64,000 bases of DNA from Cupriavidus gilardii (GCF_008801915.1 NZ_VZOV01000022.1:1-64000), one strand, 5' to 3'. Counted from the stretch's first letter, positions 49,267 through 60,104 are shown. The notes: a model not told the origin generated them from the sequence alone. Translations and numbers: made by a program.

Positions 49267-49749
49267 TCAACCCTTGCGCGCGATGGTGTTGGTGCGGCGG
49301 ATCTTGTTCTGCAGCTGGATGATGCCGTAGATCAGCGCTTCGGCCGTCGGTGGGCAGCCCGGCACGTAGATGTCGACCGGCACGATCCGGTCGCAACCGC
49401 GCACCACCGAATACGAGTAGTGATAGTAGCCGCCGCCGTTGGCGCACGAGCCCATCGAGATGACCCAGCGCGGCTCGGCCATCTGGTCGTACACCTTGCG
49501 CAGCGCGGGGGCCATCTTGTTGCACAGCGTGCCGGCCACGATCATCACGTCCGACTGGCGCGGCGACGGGCGGAAAATCACGCCGAAGCGGTCCATGTCA
49601 TAGCGCGACGCGCCGGCATGCATCATTTCCACGGCACAGCAGGCCAGGCCGAAGGTCATCGGCCACAGCGACCCGGTGCGGGTCCAGTTGATCAGCTTGT
49701 CAGCGGTAGTCGTGACGAAGCCTTCGTTCAGAACGCCTTCGATTGCCAT
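49267..49749 (-). CDS. nuoB: NADH-quinone oxidoreductase subunit B
   Basis: 160 residues. [4Fe-4S] N2 ligands appear as [13 protein letters not shown] (tandem Cys near residue 37), SCANGGGYY and [12 protein letters not shown]2 donates electrons to quinone. It follows nuoA by six bases. Confidence 0.97.
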   Translation of the reverse strand: MAIEGVLNEGFVTTTADKLINWTRTGSLWPMTFGLACCAVEMMHAGASRYDMDRFGVIFRPSPRQSDVMIVAGTLCNKMAPALRKVYDQMAEPRWVISMGSCANGGGYYHYSYSVVRGCDRIVPVDIYVPGCPPTAEALIYGIIQLQNKIRRTNTIARKG

Positions 49750-49755
49750 TTCACA

Positions 49756-50115
49756 TCACTCCCAATCGAGCGCGCCCTTTTTCCAGATGTAGACGAAGCC
49801 CACGATGAATTCCAGCAGAAACACGCCCATGGCGATGAAACCCGGCCAGCCGATGTCCTGCAGGGCGACGCCCCACGGGAAAAGGAAAGCGGTTTCGAGA
49901 TCGAACAGAATGAAAAGGATGGCGATCAGGTAATAGCGCACGTCGAACTTCATGCGCGCGTCCTCGAACGCCTCGAAGCCGCACTCGTAAGGCGAGAGCT
50001 TGGCGGCGTCGGGCTTGTTCGGACCCAGGATCCGGCCGATCGACATCAGCGCGAGGCCGAGCACCACGCCGAAGATGATGAAGACGAGAACGGGGAAATA
50101 GGCTTCGAGATTCAA
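49756..50115 (-). CDS. nuoA: NADH-quinone oxidoreductase subunit A, TTG start
   Basis: 119 residues with three transmembrane helices. The motif [20 protein letters not shown] near residue 47 is diagnostic. The frame is open to an ATG at 50199, but family length and the N terminus [12 protein letters not shown] point to the TTG at 50115. First gene of the nuo operon, which then runs in the canonical order A to N. Confidence 0.93.
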   Translation of the reverse strand: MNLEAYFPVLVFIIFGVVLGLALMSIGRILGPNKPDAAKLSPYECGFEAFEDARMKFDVRYYLIAILFILFDLETAFLFPWGVALQDIGWPGFIAMGVFLLEFIVGFVYIWKKGALDWE

Positions 50116-50284
50116 GGTACGGCCAGCCTTATCTGGAATGTTGTCAACAGCACCAGCTGAAGCGGCGTCCTGTTGCCCACCCCAAGCGCCCAACGCCATT
50201 GCGCAGACATCACGGCGCCGCCTTGCGGACTGCCGGAGTCCCTCACCGGGGCATTGCCCGGGAGCAGACTCCGATCAAGTTGTT

Positions 50285-50369
50285 TGGTGCCGACGGCGAG
50301 ACTCGAACTCGCACAGCTTTCGCCACTACCCCCTCAAGATAGCGTGTCTACCAATTTCACCACGTCGGC
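50285..50369 (-). tRNA. tRNA-Leu (anticodon GAG)
   Basis: 85 bases including an encoded CCA end. The 7-bp acceptor stem is GCCGACG with CGTCGGC, the D arm follows, the anticodon stem CTATC/GGTAG encloses loop TTGAGGG with anticodon GAG (reads CUU/CUC), and there is a class II variable arm and the T arm GCGAG-TTCGAGT-CTCGC. It lies between secG and nuoA, 170 bases before nuoA, and the nuo mRNA may be processed from the same transcript. Confidence 0.97.
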
Positions 50370-50493
50370 TGGGGGAGAAACAATATTGCCTGGCGCCGGG
50401 TTTCAAGCCCTTCGGATCGCTGGTTTTGCGGCCATTTTTGCTATTTGGCTGCGTCGCCAGGAACCGTCGCTGGGGAATCGTTTCAAGCCCTGC

Positions 50494-50523
50494 ATTCTAA
50501 CCCATGATCGCCACTTTGTTCAA
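50494..50523 (-). promoter_or_regulatory. Sigma-70 promoter of tRNA-Leu
   Basis: On the minus strand TTGAAC, 18 bases, TAGAAT. The predicted start near 50487 gives a leader of about 118 bases before the tRNA. The 11-base sequence GGGCTTGAAAC occurs at the start of that leader and again 80 bases downstream (50400-50410). No better promoter was seen between the tRNA and nuoA. Confidence 0.7.
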
Positions 50524-50568
50524 TGCACAAGTGCAAAATGTTCGGCAATCCCGGGCGCGAATGCCGGA

Positions 50569-50937
50569 TTATTTCGGCACGGCAGGAGCGGCCGGCGCCG
50601 ATGCGGCGGCGGCCGGCACCGAGGCAGCGGGCGCCGAGGCGGCCGGGGCCGGAGCGGTCTGCGGAGCGGCGCCCATCACGCCCAGCGAGGCGGAAGGACG
50701 GTAGTTGCCCAGCAACGTCAGCGCCAGCGTGCAGACGAAGAACAGCGTGGCCAGGATCGCCGTCGTGCGCGACAGGAAGTTGGCCGAGCCGGTGGCGCCG
50801 AACAGGCTGCCCGAGGCGCCCGAGCCAAACGCCGCGCCGACGTCGGCGCCCTTGCCGTGCTGCAGCAGCACCAGCCCGATCACGCCCAGCGCCGACAGCA
50901 CCTGCGCGACCATCAATAGAGTTTTCAGAATTGCCAT
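50569..50937 (-). CDS. secG: Preprotein translocase subunit SecG
   Basis: 122 residues. Two transmembrane helices (about 3-22 and 56-77) flank the conserved LLQHGKGADVGAAFGSGASG; the C-terminal 40 residues are a Pro/Ala-rich tail (ASAPAASVPAAA-like). It is an auxiliary subunit of the SecYEG channel. It is 45 bases downstream of tpiA, a pairing typical of Burkholderiales. Confidence 0.95.
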   Translation of the reverse strand: MAILKTLLMVAQVLSALGVIGLVLLQHGKGADVGAAFGSGASGSLFGATGSANFLSRTTAILATLFFVCTLALTLLGNYRPSASLGVMGAAPQTAPAPAASAPAASVPAAAASAPAAPAVPK

Positions 50938-50982
50938 GGATTCGATTCGCTTGCCTGATTCAGACGGTCGGTGCGGCCGGCA

Positions 50983-51723
50983 TCAGGCGTTGCCGATCGC
51001 GAGAAAATCTTCGGATTTGAGGGAGGCGCCGCCGATCAGACCGCCGTCGATATCGGCCATCGAGAACAGCTCGGCCGCATTGTCCGGCTTGACGCTGCCG
51101 CCGTACAGGATCGCCATGCGCTGCGCCACGCCGGCGTCGCGCGCGGCGACCTGGGCGCGCAGGAAGGCGTGCACTGCCTGGGCCTGCTCCTTGCTGGCGG
51201 TCTTGCCGGTACCGATCGCCCAGACCGGCTCGTAGGCCAGCACCACGCGGCCCAATTGTTCCACCGACAGCGCTTCCAGCACGGCCTGCAGCTGCCTGCC
51301 GACCACGGCCTCGGTCTCGCCCGCTTCGCGCTGCGCCAGCGTCTCGCCGACGCAGATCACCGGCACGATGCCGAATTCGAGGGCCCGCAGCGCCTTGGCG
51401 GCGACGGCGGCATCGCTCTCGCCATGATAGGTGCGGCGCTCGGAATGACCGACCAGCACGTAGCTGACGCCGAACTCGGCCAGCATCGACGCCGCCACCT
51501 CGCCGGTGAAGGCGCCGCGCGCCTCGGCCGACACGTCCTGGGCGCCCCAGGCGACCGGGCTGCCCGCCAGCAACGCCTGGCACTGCGCCAGGTAGGGGAA
51601 CGGCGCGCACACCGCGAGGCTCGCGCCCGACGTGACGCCGGCCTTGATACCGTTCAGCAGGGCCTCGTTGGCAGCCAGGCTGCCATGCATCTTCCAGTTG
51701 CCGATGACGAGCTTTTGTCTCAC
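50983..51723 (-). CDS. tpiA: Triosephosphate isomerase
   Basis: 246 residues from GTG at 51723. KLVIGNWKMHGS with the substrate Lys, YVLVGHSERR with the electrophilic His near 93, AYEPVWAIGTGK with the catalytic Glu near 163 and the flexible loop 6, and ILYGGSVKP are all intact. It interconverts DHAP and glyceraldehyde-3-phosphate. GTG is preferred because GAGAGG precedes it by seven bases; the frame has a TTG seven codons upstream. Confidence 0.97.
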   Translation of the reverse strand: MRQKLVIGNWKMHGSLAANEALLNGIKAGVTSGASLAVCAPFPYLAQCQALLAGSPVAWGAQDVSAEARGAFTGEVAASMLAEFGVSYVLVGHSERRTYHGESDAAVAAKALRALEFGIVPVICVGETLAQREAGETEAVVGRQLQAVLEALSVEQLGRVVLAYEPVWAIGTGKTASKEQAQAVHAFLRAQVAARDAGVAQRMAILYGGSVKPDNAAELFSMADIDGGLIGGASLKSEDFLAIGNA

Positions 51724-51893
51724 GAAAGCGCCTCTCAAAATCAAACCCGCAATTGTACCGCGCCGAGTACCCGGGCGCTACGACCGCGCGACACCCTGCG
51801 CCGTCGCGTCACACCGCCAGGCGCGATCGCGCTGAAGCCCGGCGGCGTGGCGCGGCACGTCCCGCCAGCCTGACGCCGGGCAACGGCCGGCGC

Positions 51894-52178
51894 TCAGGGG
51901 GCCAGGCGTGCCGGCGCCTGGGCCGCCGCCCGCGCCTCCATCCGCTCCATCACCCTCTTCGACACGCGGTAGGAATGACAGGCCTCGACGCAGCAAATAC
52001 AGGGAAAGAGGCAGCGCAGGCAACAGCATAGCCAGCCCCGCCACGTTCCCGCCCGCTCCAGCTCGGGCTGGACGAGCGCGGTCAACTCGTCGATATCCTG
52101 CTGCGTCAGCGCGCCGGGGTCCTCCGACGGCGACAGTTGCGGGCGAATGGTCTGGGGTGCGATTCGATTGGTCTGCAT
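51894..52178 (-). CDS. 94-residue protein with a dense Cys cluster, function unknown
   Basis: I do not recognise this gene. The ATG at 52178 has a strong AAGGAG site, which supports translation. The N-terminal half is polar with an amphipathic helix (LTQQDIDELTALVQPELERA); then comes WLCCCLRCLFPCICCVEACH, nine Cys in 20 residues mixed with bulky hydrophobics, then a basic helix (YRVSKRVMERMEARAAA). The cluster is too hydrophobic for a plain zinc ribbon and could be membrane-associated or acylated. It sits between tpiA and a quinone oxidoreductase gene, same strand. Confidence 0.75.
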   Translation of the reverse strand: MQTNRIAPQTIRPQLSPSEDPGALTQQDIDELTALVQPELERAGTWRGWLCCCLRCLFPCICCVEACHSYRVSKRVMERMEARAAAQAPARLAP

Positions 52179-52301
52179 GGCAAGCTCCTTGGTAGTGACC
52201 GATGCCGGTATGGCCAAGGAAGTATTCGCCGCCAACTCGCCGGGACTGTCTCGTTGCCACCCCGATTTCAACTTCTGCCCCGCCGGACGCGCATGCGACA
52301 G

Positions 52302-52330
52302 AAAGCGGCCGGCCATCGCCCGGCCGCTTT
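52302..52330 (-). terminator. Hairpin terminator after the quinone oxidoreductase gene
   Basis: Perfect 11-bp stem (aaagcggccgg and complement, 52302-52312 and 52320-52330) with a 7-base loop; on the minus strand the stem ends in CTTTCTGT. Six bases after the stop codon. Confidence 0.75.
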
Positions 52331-52335
52331 GGCCG

Positions 52336-53346
52336 TCAGCCTTGCCAGGTCAGCACGATCTTGCCGACGTGCTCGCTCGACTCCATCAGGCGATGGGCGT
52401 CGGCGGCCTGCGCGGCCGGGAAGACCTGGTGGATCACCGGCTTGATGCTGCCGTTGGCCAGCAGCGGCCACACATGTTCGTGCAGAGCCCGCGCGATCTC
52501 GCCCTTGAACGAGGCCGGGCGTGGCCGCAGCGTCGAGCCGGTGACGGTGATGCGTCGGCGCAGGATGTCGCCAAGCGGAATCTCCGCCTTGGCGCCGCCC
52601 AGCAGCGCGATGATCACGATGCGGCCATCGTCCGCGATGCACGACAGTTCGCGCGCCAGATACGGGCCCGCCACCATGTCGAGGATCACGTCGACGCCGC
52701 GGCCGCCGGTCAGCGTCTTGACCTCGGCGGCGAAGTCCTGGGTCTTGTAGTTGATCGCGCGGTCGGCGCCGAGCTCCTCGCAGGCGCGGCACTTCTCGTC
52801 GCTGCCGGCGGTGACGAAGACCTTGTGGCCGAGCGCCTTGGCGATCTGGATCGCGGTGGTGCCGATACCGCTCGACCCGCCCTGGATCAGCAGCGTTTCT
52901 TCCTTGCCGCGCGGGCCGCGTCCGAGATAGCCGCGATCGAACACATTGCTCCACACGGTGAAGAAGGTCTCGGGCAAGGCCGCCGCCTCGATATCGCTCA
53001 AGCCCTGCGGCACCGGCAGGCACTGCGCCAGCGGCGCGGTGCACAGCTGCGCGTAGCCGCCGCCCTGCACCAGCGCGCAGACGCGGTCGCCCACTTTCAG
53101 GCCGAAGCGATTGTCCGGATGCGACAGGTCGCCGCCGACGACCTCGCCGGCCACCTCGAGCCCGGGCAGGTCGGACGCGCCCGGCGGCACCGGATAGTTG
53201 CCGGTGCGCTGGAACACGTCGGGCCGATTGATGCCGGCCGCGGCGACGCGGATCAGGACCTCACCGGGACCGGGCGCAGGATCGGGACGCTCGGTCAATT
53301 GCAACACGTCGGGGCCGCCGTATTCGCGGATCTCGATGGCTTGCAT
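52336..53346 (-). CDS. Zeta-crystallin-like NAD(P)H:quinone oxidoreductase (PIG3 type)
   Basis: 336 residues, zinc-free medium-chain reductase. N-terminal GroES-like domain (MQAIEIREYGGPDVLQL, AAAGINRPDVFQRTGNYP) and Rossmann domain with LLIQGGSSGIGTTAIQIAKAL near residue 150. No catalytic or structural zinc Cys set is present, as in the PIG3/QOR group that reduces quinones with NADPH. The ATG has an AAGGAGCCAGC site. It is 112 bases after the pnp terminator. Confidence 0.92.
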   Translation of the reverse strand: MQAIEIREYGGPDVLQLTERPDPAPGPGEVLIRVAAAGINRPDVFQRTGNYPVPPGASDLPGLEVAGEVVGGDLSHPDNRFGLKVGDRVCALVQGGGYAQLCTAPLAQCLPVPQGLSDIEAAALPETFFTVWSNVFDRGYLGRGPRGKEETLLIQGGSSGIGTTAIQIAKALGHKVFVTAGSDEKCRACEELGADRAINYKTQDFAAEVKTLTGGRGVDVILDMVAGPYLARELSCIADDGRIVIIALLGGAKAEIPLGDILRRRITVTGSTLRPRPASFKGEIARALHEHVWPLLANGSIKPVIHQVFPAAQAADAHRLMESSEHVGKIVLTWQG

Positions 53347-53458
53347 GCTGGCTCCTTGAAACTCGAAACCGCGCCTGGCGCGCGGCAGGGATGCGGAAAG
53401 GGAAAAAAGAAAGCGCGAACTGGCGCGCTTGCCCTGAGGGACTGGCGGCAGTGTAAAC

Positions 53459-53492
53459 AAAAAAACGGCCGGGCATCGCCCAGCCGTTTTTC
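53459..53492 (-). terminator. Terminator after pnp
   Basis: Arms acggc-c-gggc and gccc-a-gccgt around loop atc (53466-53488), flanked by A-runs on one side and T-runs on the other, so it can work in both directions. On the minus strand, about 66 bases after the pnp stop. Confidence 0.88.
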
Positions 53493-53557
53493 CATACGCT
53501 TTGCGCCTGACCGGGAAACCGTCGCCCCGCTTGCGCGGAACGGCGGCCCGGTTCGGC

Positions 53558-55729
<2,172 letters not shown>

Positions 55730-55856
55730 GAGCGTTCCCCTTTGTGCTTGCACGGCGACGGGCCAAATGCCCGCCGGCGTGCCGGCGCCCGCGTGATGCA
55801 GCCGCGGGCATTGCTGCCGGATCGCTGTCAGGCGCGGTCGCAGGGAAGTGCTATGC

Positions 55857-55935
55857 CATTCCAGCGCGTCACCGTGGCGGCCGCAGCGATCAAGGTCAAA
55901 CGATCGCTGCCGATATCCGATGAGGCGCTGGAATG
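55857..55935 (-). promoter_or_regulatory. Long nested hairpin in the pnp leader
   Basis: Outer arms cattccagcgc (55857-55867) and gcgctggaatg (55925-55935), 11 bp perfect, enclose a second 8-bp perfect stem (55883-55890 with 55903-55910). The structure ends about 128 bases before the pnp ATG. In E. coli a stem-loop at a similar position is cut by RNase III and allows PNPase to repress itself; the same role is inferred here. Confidence 0.6.
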
Positions 55936-56101
55936 ACACAAAGCCCTGGTTCCTTGCCGGACTCCGGTGTCATGAATGAAAAGAACGATTCAACTTACTC
56001 CGTTGCACATCGTGGTGCAACGGCAACGGTGTCCGGCCTGGCCGGCCACCCGCGGCGCAATCGGATTGCCGGCATTCGCCGGCTTGGCCAATCGGCCGCG
56101 C

Positions 56102-56141
56102 AAAAACAAAATGCCTGCATCAGCAGTGCTGACGCAGGCAT
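56102..56141 (-). terminator. Rho-independent terminator after rpsO
   Basis: On the minus strand a 15-bp stem with one mismatch (ATGCCTGCGTCAGCA with TGCTGATGCAGGCAT, one-base loop region) followed by TTTGTTTTTG. It separates rpsO from pnp, so read-through or an own promoter must supply pnp mRNA. Confidence 0.92.
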
Positions 56142-56248
56142 CCTGGCGTCACGCCGGGGCGTGCGGTGCGAGGACCGACAGTGCCGACCATGCCGGCATC
56201 GGCATCGCCATCCTCGTCCCTTCCCCGATCCGAGCAGCCTGGCGCAAT

Positions 56249-56518
56249 TTACTTGCGCAGACCCAGCTTCTCGATCAGCGCGCGATAACGATCGGCGTCG
56301 TTCGACTTCAGGTAGTCCAGCAGGCGGCGACGACGGCTCACCATGCGCAGCAGACCGCGGCGGCTGTGGTGATCCTTCATGTTGGCCTTGAAGTGCGGGG
56401 TCAGTTCGTTGATGCGCGAGGTCAGCAGAGCGACCTGGACTTCGGGGCTGCCGGTGTCGTTGGCGCCACGGGCGAACTGCTTGATGACTTCGGACTTGTT
56501 GATATCGGCTACGGACAT
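56249..56518 (-). CDS. rpsO: 30S ribosomal protein S15
   Basis: 89 residues, standard length. [20 protein letters not shown] and [17 protein letters not shown], the rRNA-binding core, are conserved. The ATG at 56518 is preceded by AAAGGAAAC. S15 represses its own translation in many bacteria; no specific leader fold was identified here. The rpsO-pnp order is near universal in proteobacteria. Confidence 0.98.
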   Translation of the reverse strand: MSVADINKSEVIKQFARGANDTGSPEVQVALLTSRINELTPHFKANMKDHHSRRGLLRMVSRRRRLLDYLKSNDADRYRALIEKLGLRK

Positions 56519-56658
56519 GATGTTTCCTTTCACTTGCGAACGTCGCAGCGCCAGGGCCGCGAACGTCGTGCGGGATAAAAATGCGGCTGGTGCCGCACAC
56601 TGCATTGCCGCCGGACGCGCCCGCGTTGCCGCGAGTGCCGCCTGAACGACAGCCGCGC

Positions 56659-56687
56659 ATTATAGCGCAACTGGAGTTGCCGGGCAA
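56659..56687 (-). promoter_or_regulatory. Sigma-70 promoter of rpsO
   Basis: On the minus strand TTGCCC, 17 bases, TATAAT (perfect -10). The predicted start near 56652 gives a leader of about 134 bases, long enough for an S15 control element. Confidence 0.82.
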
Positions 56688-56715
56688 AAGCGCCCGGGCC
56701 GGGGCCTGCGCGGGC

Positions 56716-57963
56716 CTACGGGCGCTCCATCTTGCAGGTCGTGGCGCGCGTGGTCTGGGCCGCCTTCAGCCGCTTGACCGTGCGGAAGCCGAATCCCGAA
56801 CCTTCGTTGTCGAAGCGCACGTCCCCGCCCTGGCGCTCCATCATCGACACATAAAGGGGCTGCAGCACCTGGTGGTCGTCCGCGCGCACGGTGGCGTCGT
56901 GGAAGTCGTTGACGTAACGCATACCCTCCAGCGCCCGCGCGACCTTGACCGCATCGGTGGAACCGGCCTGTTCGATCGCCCTTGCCAGCATCTCGACCAT
57001 CATCTGCATGCGCAGATGCACGTAGTCGTCCTTCGGCTCGGGATAGCGGTTGCGGAAGGCCTGATAGAAGGCGTCGGAGGCGGCGCCGCCGACGTTCGGG
57101 TGCCATTCGGCCACCGCCAGCACGCGGCCCACGCCGGCATCGCCCATCGCGGCCGGGGCACCGAGGCCATTGCCGTAGAAGGTATAGAACTTGGCGCCCA
57201 GCCCGCCCTCGCGCGCCGCCTTGACCATCAGCGTCAGGTCGTTGCCCCAGTTGCCCGAGATCACCGCGTCGGCGCCGCTGGCCTTGATCTTGGCGATATA
57301 TGGCGCGAAGTCCTTGATCTTGCCGATTGGATGGAATTCGTCGCCGACGATCTTCACGTCGGGCCGCTTGGCCGCCAGCATGTCCCGCGCAAGCCGCGAA
57401 ACCTGATGACCGAAGCTGTAGTCCTGCGCGATCAGGTAGACACGGCGCACGCTGGCGTCGGCACGGATCACCTCGGTCAGCGCCTCCATCCGCATGTCGG
57501 CGCCGGCATCGAAGCGGAAATGCCAGAAGCTGCAGTTCTCGTTGGTCAGTGCCGGATCGACCGCCGAGTAGTTCATGAACAGCACGCGCGCATCGGGCTG
57601 GCGCGCGTTGTGCCGGTTCACCGCGCCGACCAGCGCCGCGGCGACCGCCGAGCTGTTCCCCTGCAACACGAACGGAATGCGGCGGTCCACCAGCGCGCGG
57701 AACTGGATCAGGCTCTCGTCGACATTGCCCTTGCTGTCGAAGGTGACCAGCTCCAGCGGGCGCTGCCCTTCGGCGGTGCGCACGCCGCCGCGCGCGTTGA
57801 CCCGATCGATCGCAAGCCGCAGATTGCGCACCACCGCTTCGCCGGCATTGGCGAACGGCCCCGACAATCCGTCGATCATGCCGAGCCGGATCGGCTCCTG
57901 CGCCGATGCCGCGCCCGCCGCCAGGGCCAACAGGCAAGCCCCCAGCCACCCCTTCACAACCAT
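56716..57963 (-). CDS. Branched-chain amino-acid-type ABC transporter substrate-binding protein (orphan)
   Basis: 415 residues. Signal peptide MVVKGWLGACLLALAAGAAS with cleavage near residue 22, then a type I periplasmic binding fold starting IRLGMIDGLSGPFANAGEAV and GNSSAVAAALVGAVNRHN. No permease or ATPase genes lie beside it, so it either shares a transporter elsewhere or has a sensing role. The ATG at 57963 has CGGAGG eight bases upstream and starts the signal peptide; two earlier in-frame starts (57990, 58017) lack both. Confidence 0.92.
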   Translation of the reverse strand: MVVKGWLGACLLALAAGAASAQEPIRLGMIDGLSGPFANAGEAVVRNLRLAIDRVNARGGVRTAEGQRPLELVTFDSKGNVDESLIQFRALVDRRIPFVLQGNSSAVAAALVGAVNRHNARQPDARVLFMNYSAVDPALTNENCSFWHFRFDAGADMRMEALTEVIRADASVRRVYLIAQDYSFGHQVSRLARDMLAAKRPDVKIVGDEFHPIGKIKDFAPYIAKIKASGADAVISGNWGNDLTLMVKAAREGGLGAKFYTFYGNGLGAPAAMGDAGVGRVLAVAEWHPNVGGAASDAFYQAFRNRYPEPKDDYVHLRMQMMVEMLARAIEQAGSTDAVKVARALEGMRYVNDFHDATVRADDHQVLQPLYVSMMERQGGDVRFDNEGSGFGFRTVKRLKAAQTTRATTCKMERP

Positions 57964-58094
57964 CGATCGACCTCCGCGAAAGCGCAGCATGGTAAGGCAG
58001 CGCTCACCACCTTGCAATCGCGCCGGCGCTGCGATGCGGCGCCTGCGGCGCTACACTGCCGCTATTCCGTTGCCATGAAGGATCGAGGATCGCA

Positions 58095-58619
58095 ATGAAT
58101 GCACTGAAGAGCATTGGCCGCTGGCTGGCGCTGGGCGTGGCGGGCGCGCTGTTGACGGCCTGCGTCATCCTGCAGCCCGTACAGGAGGCGCAGAAACTGA
58201 TCGGCGCGCCGGAGAGCACGGTGCGCGCGACCTTCGGCGAGCCGACCGACATCTTCCGGCTCGACGACGGCACCGTGCGCTGGATCTATTCGAAGCAGCC
58301 ACTGGGGCGCCAGGCCTATGCGGCCGACTTCGATGGCAGCGGCAAGCTGACGCGCTTCCGCCAGATGTTGACCACCACCGAGCTGTACAAGGCGCGGATC
58401 GGCATCTGGACCAAGCGCGACGTCGCCGAGCATTTCGGCCTGCCGCGCGAGCCGACGCAGTACTTTCCGCTGATGCGCCGCGATGTCTGGTCGTACCGCT
58501 TCCTGCACGAGGAGAACTGGCCGTCGCTGTTCCACTTCTATTTCGACGATGCCGGCGTGCTGCGGCAGACCCAGATCACCCCCGATCCGCTGGCCGATCC
58601 GCGGGAAACGATCCGCTAG
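58095..58619 (+). CDS. Lipoprotein, BamE/SmpA-like
   Basis: 174 residues. Lipobox LLTAC near residue 23 after a short signal peptide. The mature part has the SmpA/OmlA look: LIGAPESTVRATFGEPTDIF, then TVRWIYSKQPLGRQAY with a beta sheet pattern, repeated once more around HFGLPREPTQY and DVWSYRFLHEEN. Two such units suggest a tandem BamE-like fold. Function unknown; an outer-membrane lipoprotein is likely. GAGGATCGCA precedes the ATG. Divergent from the binding protein gene. Confidence 0.82.
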   Translation: MNALKSIGRWLALGVAGALLTACVILQPVQEAQKLIGAPESTVRATFGEPTDIFRLDDGTVRWIYSKQPLGRQAYAADFDGSGKLTRFRQMLTTTELYKARIGIWTKRDVAEHFGLPREPTQYFPLMRRDVWSYRFLHEENWPSLFHFYFDDAGVLRQTQITPDPLADPRETIR

Positions 58620-58651
58620 GCACCGTGCCGCCTGATGCCGCCTGATGCGGC

Positions 58652-59926
58652 TCAGTGCCGGCCATGGCGCGCTGGCAACGTGGGCGGCGGCACCAGCCGG
58701 CTGCGCGAACATCCCGGCATGCCCCTGGCCGGCTCGAGGTCCATCGCACACTCGCGGGTTGCCGGCGGCTCGCCACCGTGCTTGCGAACGATGTCGAGCA
58801 CCCAGGCATCGGCCGGTCGGGCCTGGACCCTTGCTTGCGCGCAATCCCATATCGTCTGCCCAGCCCGGTTGCGTCGCTCGGCAAAACGCGGGCCCGCGCT
58901 CCCGGTGTTTTCCGAGTCTGTCTTTGCCGCCTGCTGCAGGAAGCGCAGCACCGATGCCCTGTCGCCATGGAGTACGGCAAGGTGGACCGGGGTATTGCCG
59001 TAGTAGTCGGAGGCGAAGATGCGCGGGGTGGTCTCTCCCCCTTCTGTCGCCCCCGCTCCCGCGTTGGCGACACCGGCCCCGCGGCATTCGAGCGCCTCGA
59101 TGGCGATCTTCATGAACAGCGAATCGAGCACCGGGCCGGTCGCGAGTCTTGGGTCGCGCGCGACGTGGTGCAGCACGGTGCTGGCGTCATCGTCGAAGCG
59201 CTCCAACGCGCTGCCGTCGTATCGCAGGAATTGCATGACGGCCTCGGGCGAGGCGATCCGGCCGCGAAAGATGTCATGAACGTCGGACGGATTCTGCCTG
59301 TCGAGCCCGCGCATCAGTTTCAAGCGGTCGGCCTCGATCGATTCGCGCTTCGCCTTGACCTCGTCCGCCGGCAGCAGGCAGCGGAGCTCGTGAAGCAACC
59401 GCCGTTCGTCCCGCCATTCCCGCCGCCCCGAACTTCCCAGGCAGCGAAGCCAGTTCCACAGGGCCTTCAATGCGGGCCAGCGAGATTCGCTGACGGTCGC
59501 CCATGCCGCCTTGCCGCGCCGGTCGACGACGACGGTGAAGCGCTTTGAGCAGGCGCGCCCATGCACTTGCAGCAAGCCGCCCGCGGCCACGTGTTCCAGC
59601 GCCGCGTTCCGGCCGACGGTGTCATAGGGATGCAGTCGATCCAGATCGACAGCGCTGACCACGCCCGCGCGCAACTGCCCGGCCAGGCTTTCGGCCAGCG
59701 TCCTTTCCTCGCGACGATCCCGCCGCGACGCAGCACACCAATTGGACAGGCACTGCAGATGGGGGGCGGCGTACTGCCTGTCCCAGTTGAAGCGATAACA
59801 GCGATCCCCAACGATCAATGGGGATCCCAGAGCGATGCGCTGCTTGTCCGGCTCCCCGAGCGTCTTGATCTGTTTCACATCGAGCACCGTGCATGGCACG
59901 GCAAACTCACTGACTGCCAACGACAT
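58652..59926 (-). CDS. Ankyrin-repeat protein of unknown function
   Basis: About 424 residues. The N-terminal 220 residues are unrecognised, Arg/Trp-rich and without signal peptide; the C-terminal part has degenerate ankyrin units, clearest in YYGNTPVHLAVLHGDRASVL, with DDDASTVLHHVARDPRLA before it and NRAGQTIWDCAQARVQARP after it. Ankyrin repeats mediate protein contact. The second ATG (59926) is chosen because GAGGA abuts the first (59932) but is six bases from the second. It is isolated between convergent and terminated neighbours, compatible with recent gain or an effector-like gene; that is inference. Confidence 0.8.
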   Translation of the reverse strand: MSLAVSEFAVPCTVLDVKQIKTLGEPDKQRIALGSPLIVGDRCYRFNWDRQYAAPHLQCLSNWCAASRRDRREERTLAESLAGQLRAGVVSAVDLDRLHPYDTVGRNAALEHVAAGGLLQVHGRACSKRFTVVVDRRGKAAWATVSESRWPALKALWNWLRCLGSSGRREWRDERRLLHELRCLLPADEVKAKRESIEADRLKLMRGLDRQNPSDVHDIFRGRIASPEAVMQFLRYDGSALERFDDDASTVLHHVARDPRLATGPVLDSLFMKIAIEALECRGAGVANAGAGATEGGETTPRIFASDYYGNTPVHLAVLHGDRASVLRFLQQAAKTDSENTGSAGPRFAERRNRAGQTIWDCAQARVQARPADAWVLDIVRKHGGEPPATRECAMDLEPARGMPGCSRSRLVPPPTLPARHGRH

Positions 59927-60104
59927 CGACATTCCTCAACGAAGGGTCACAAGCCAGCCACCAAACCACCGAATACATGTCCATGCATTGGTGGCGAATC
60001 GTGGCCGCGATGTTCGTCGAGTCATTGCCGGCCCGCTTCCAGCTTTCATGGCCACATTGCGTTTTGTGGCATGTACGACAGCCAGGCTGCTGCGCGGCAC
60101 CCAT

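Noticed and set aside
55981..56021. TTGCAC-17-TAAGTT before pnp as a promoter, overlapping a gttgcac/gtgcaac dyad
   Set aside because: The -10 matches only three of six positions; a pnp promoter is expected here but this call is too weak to list.
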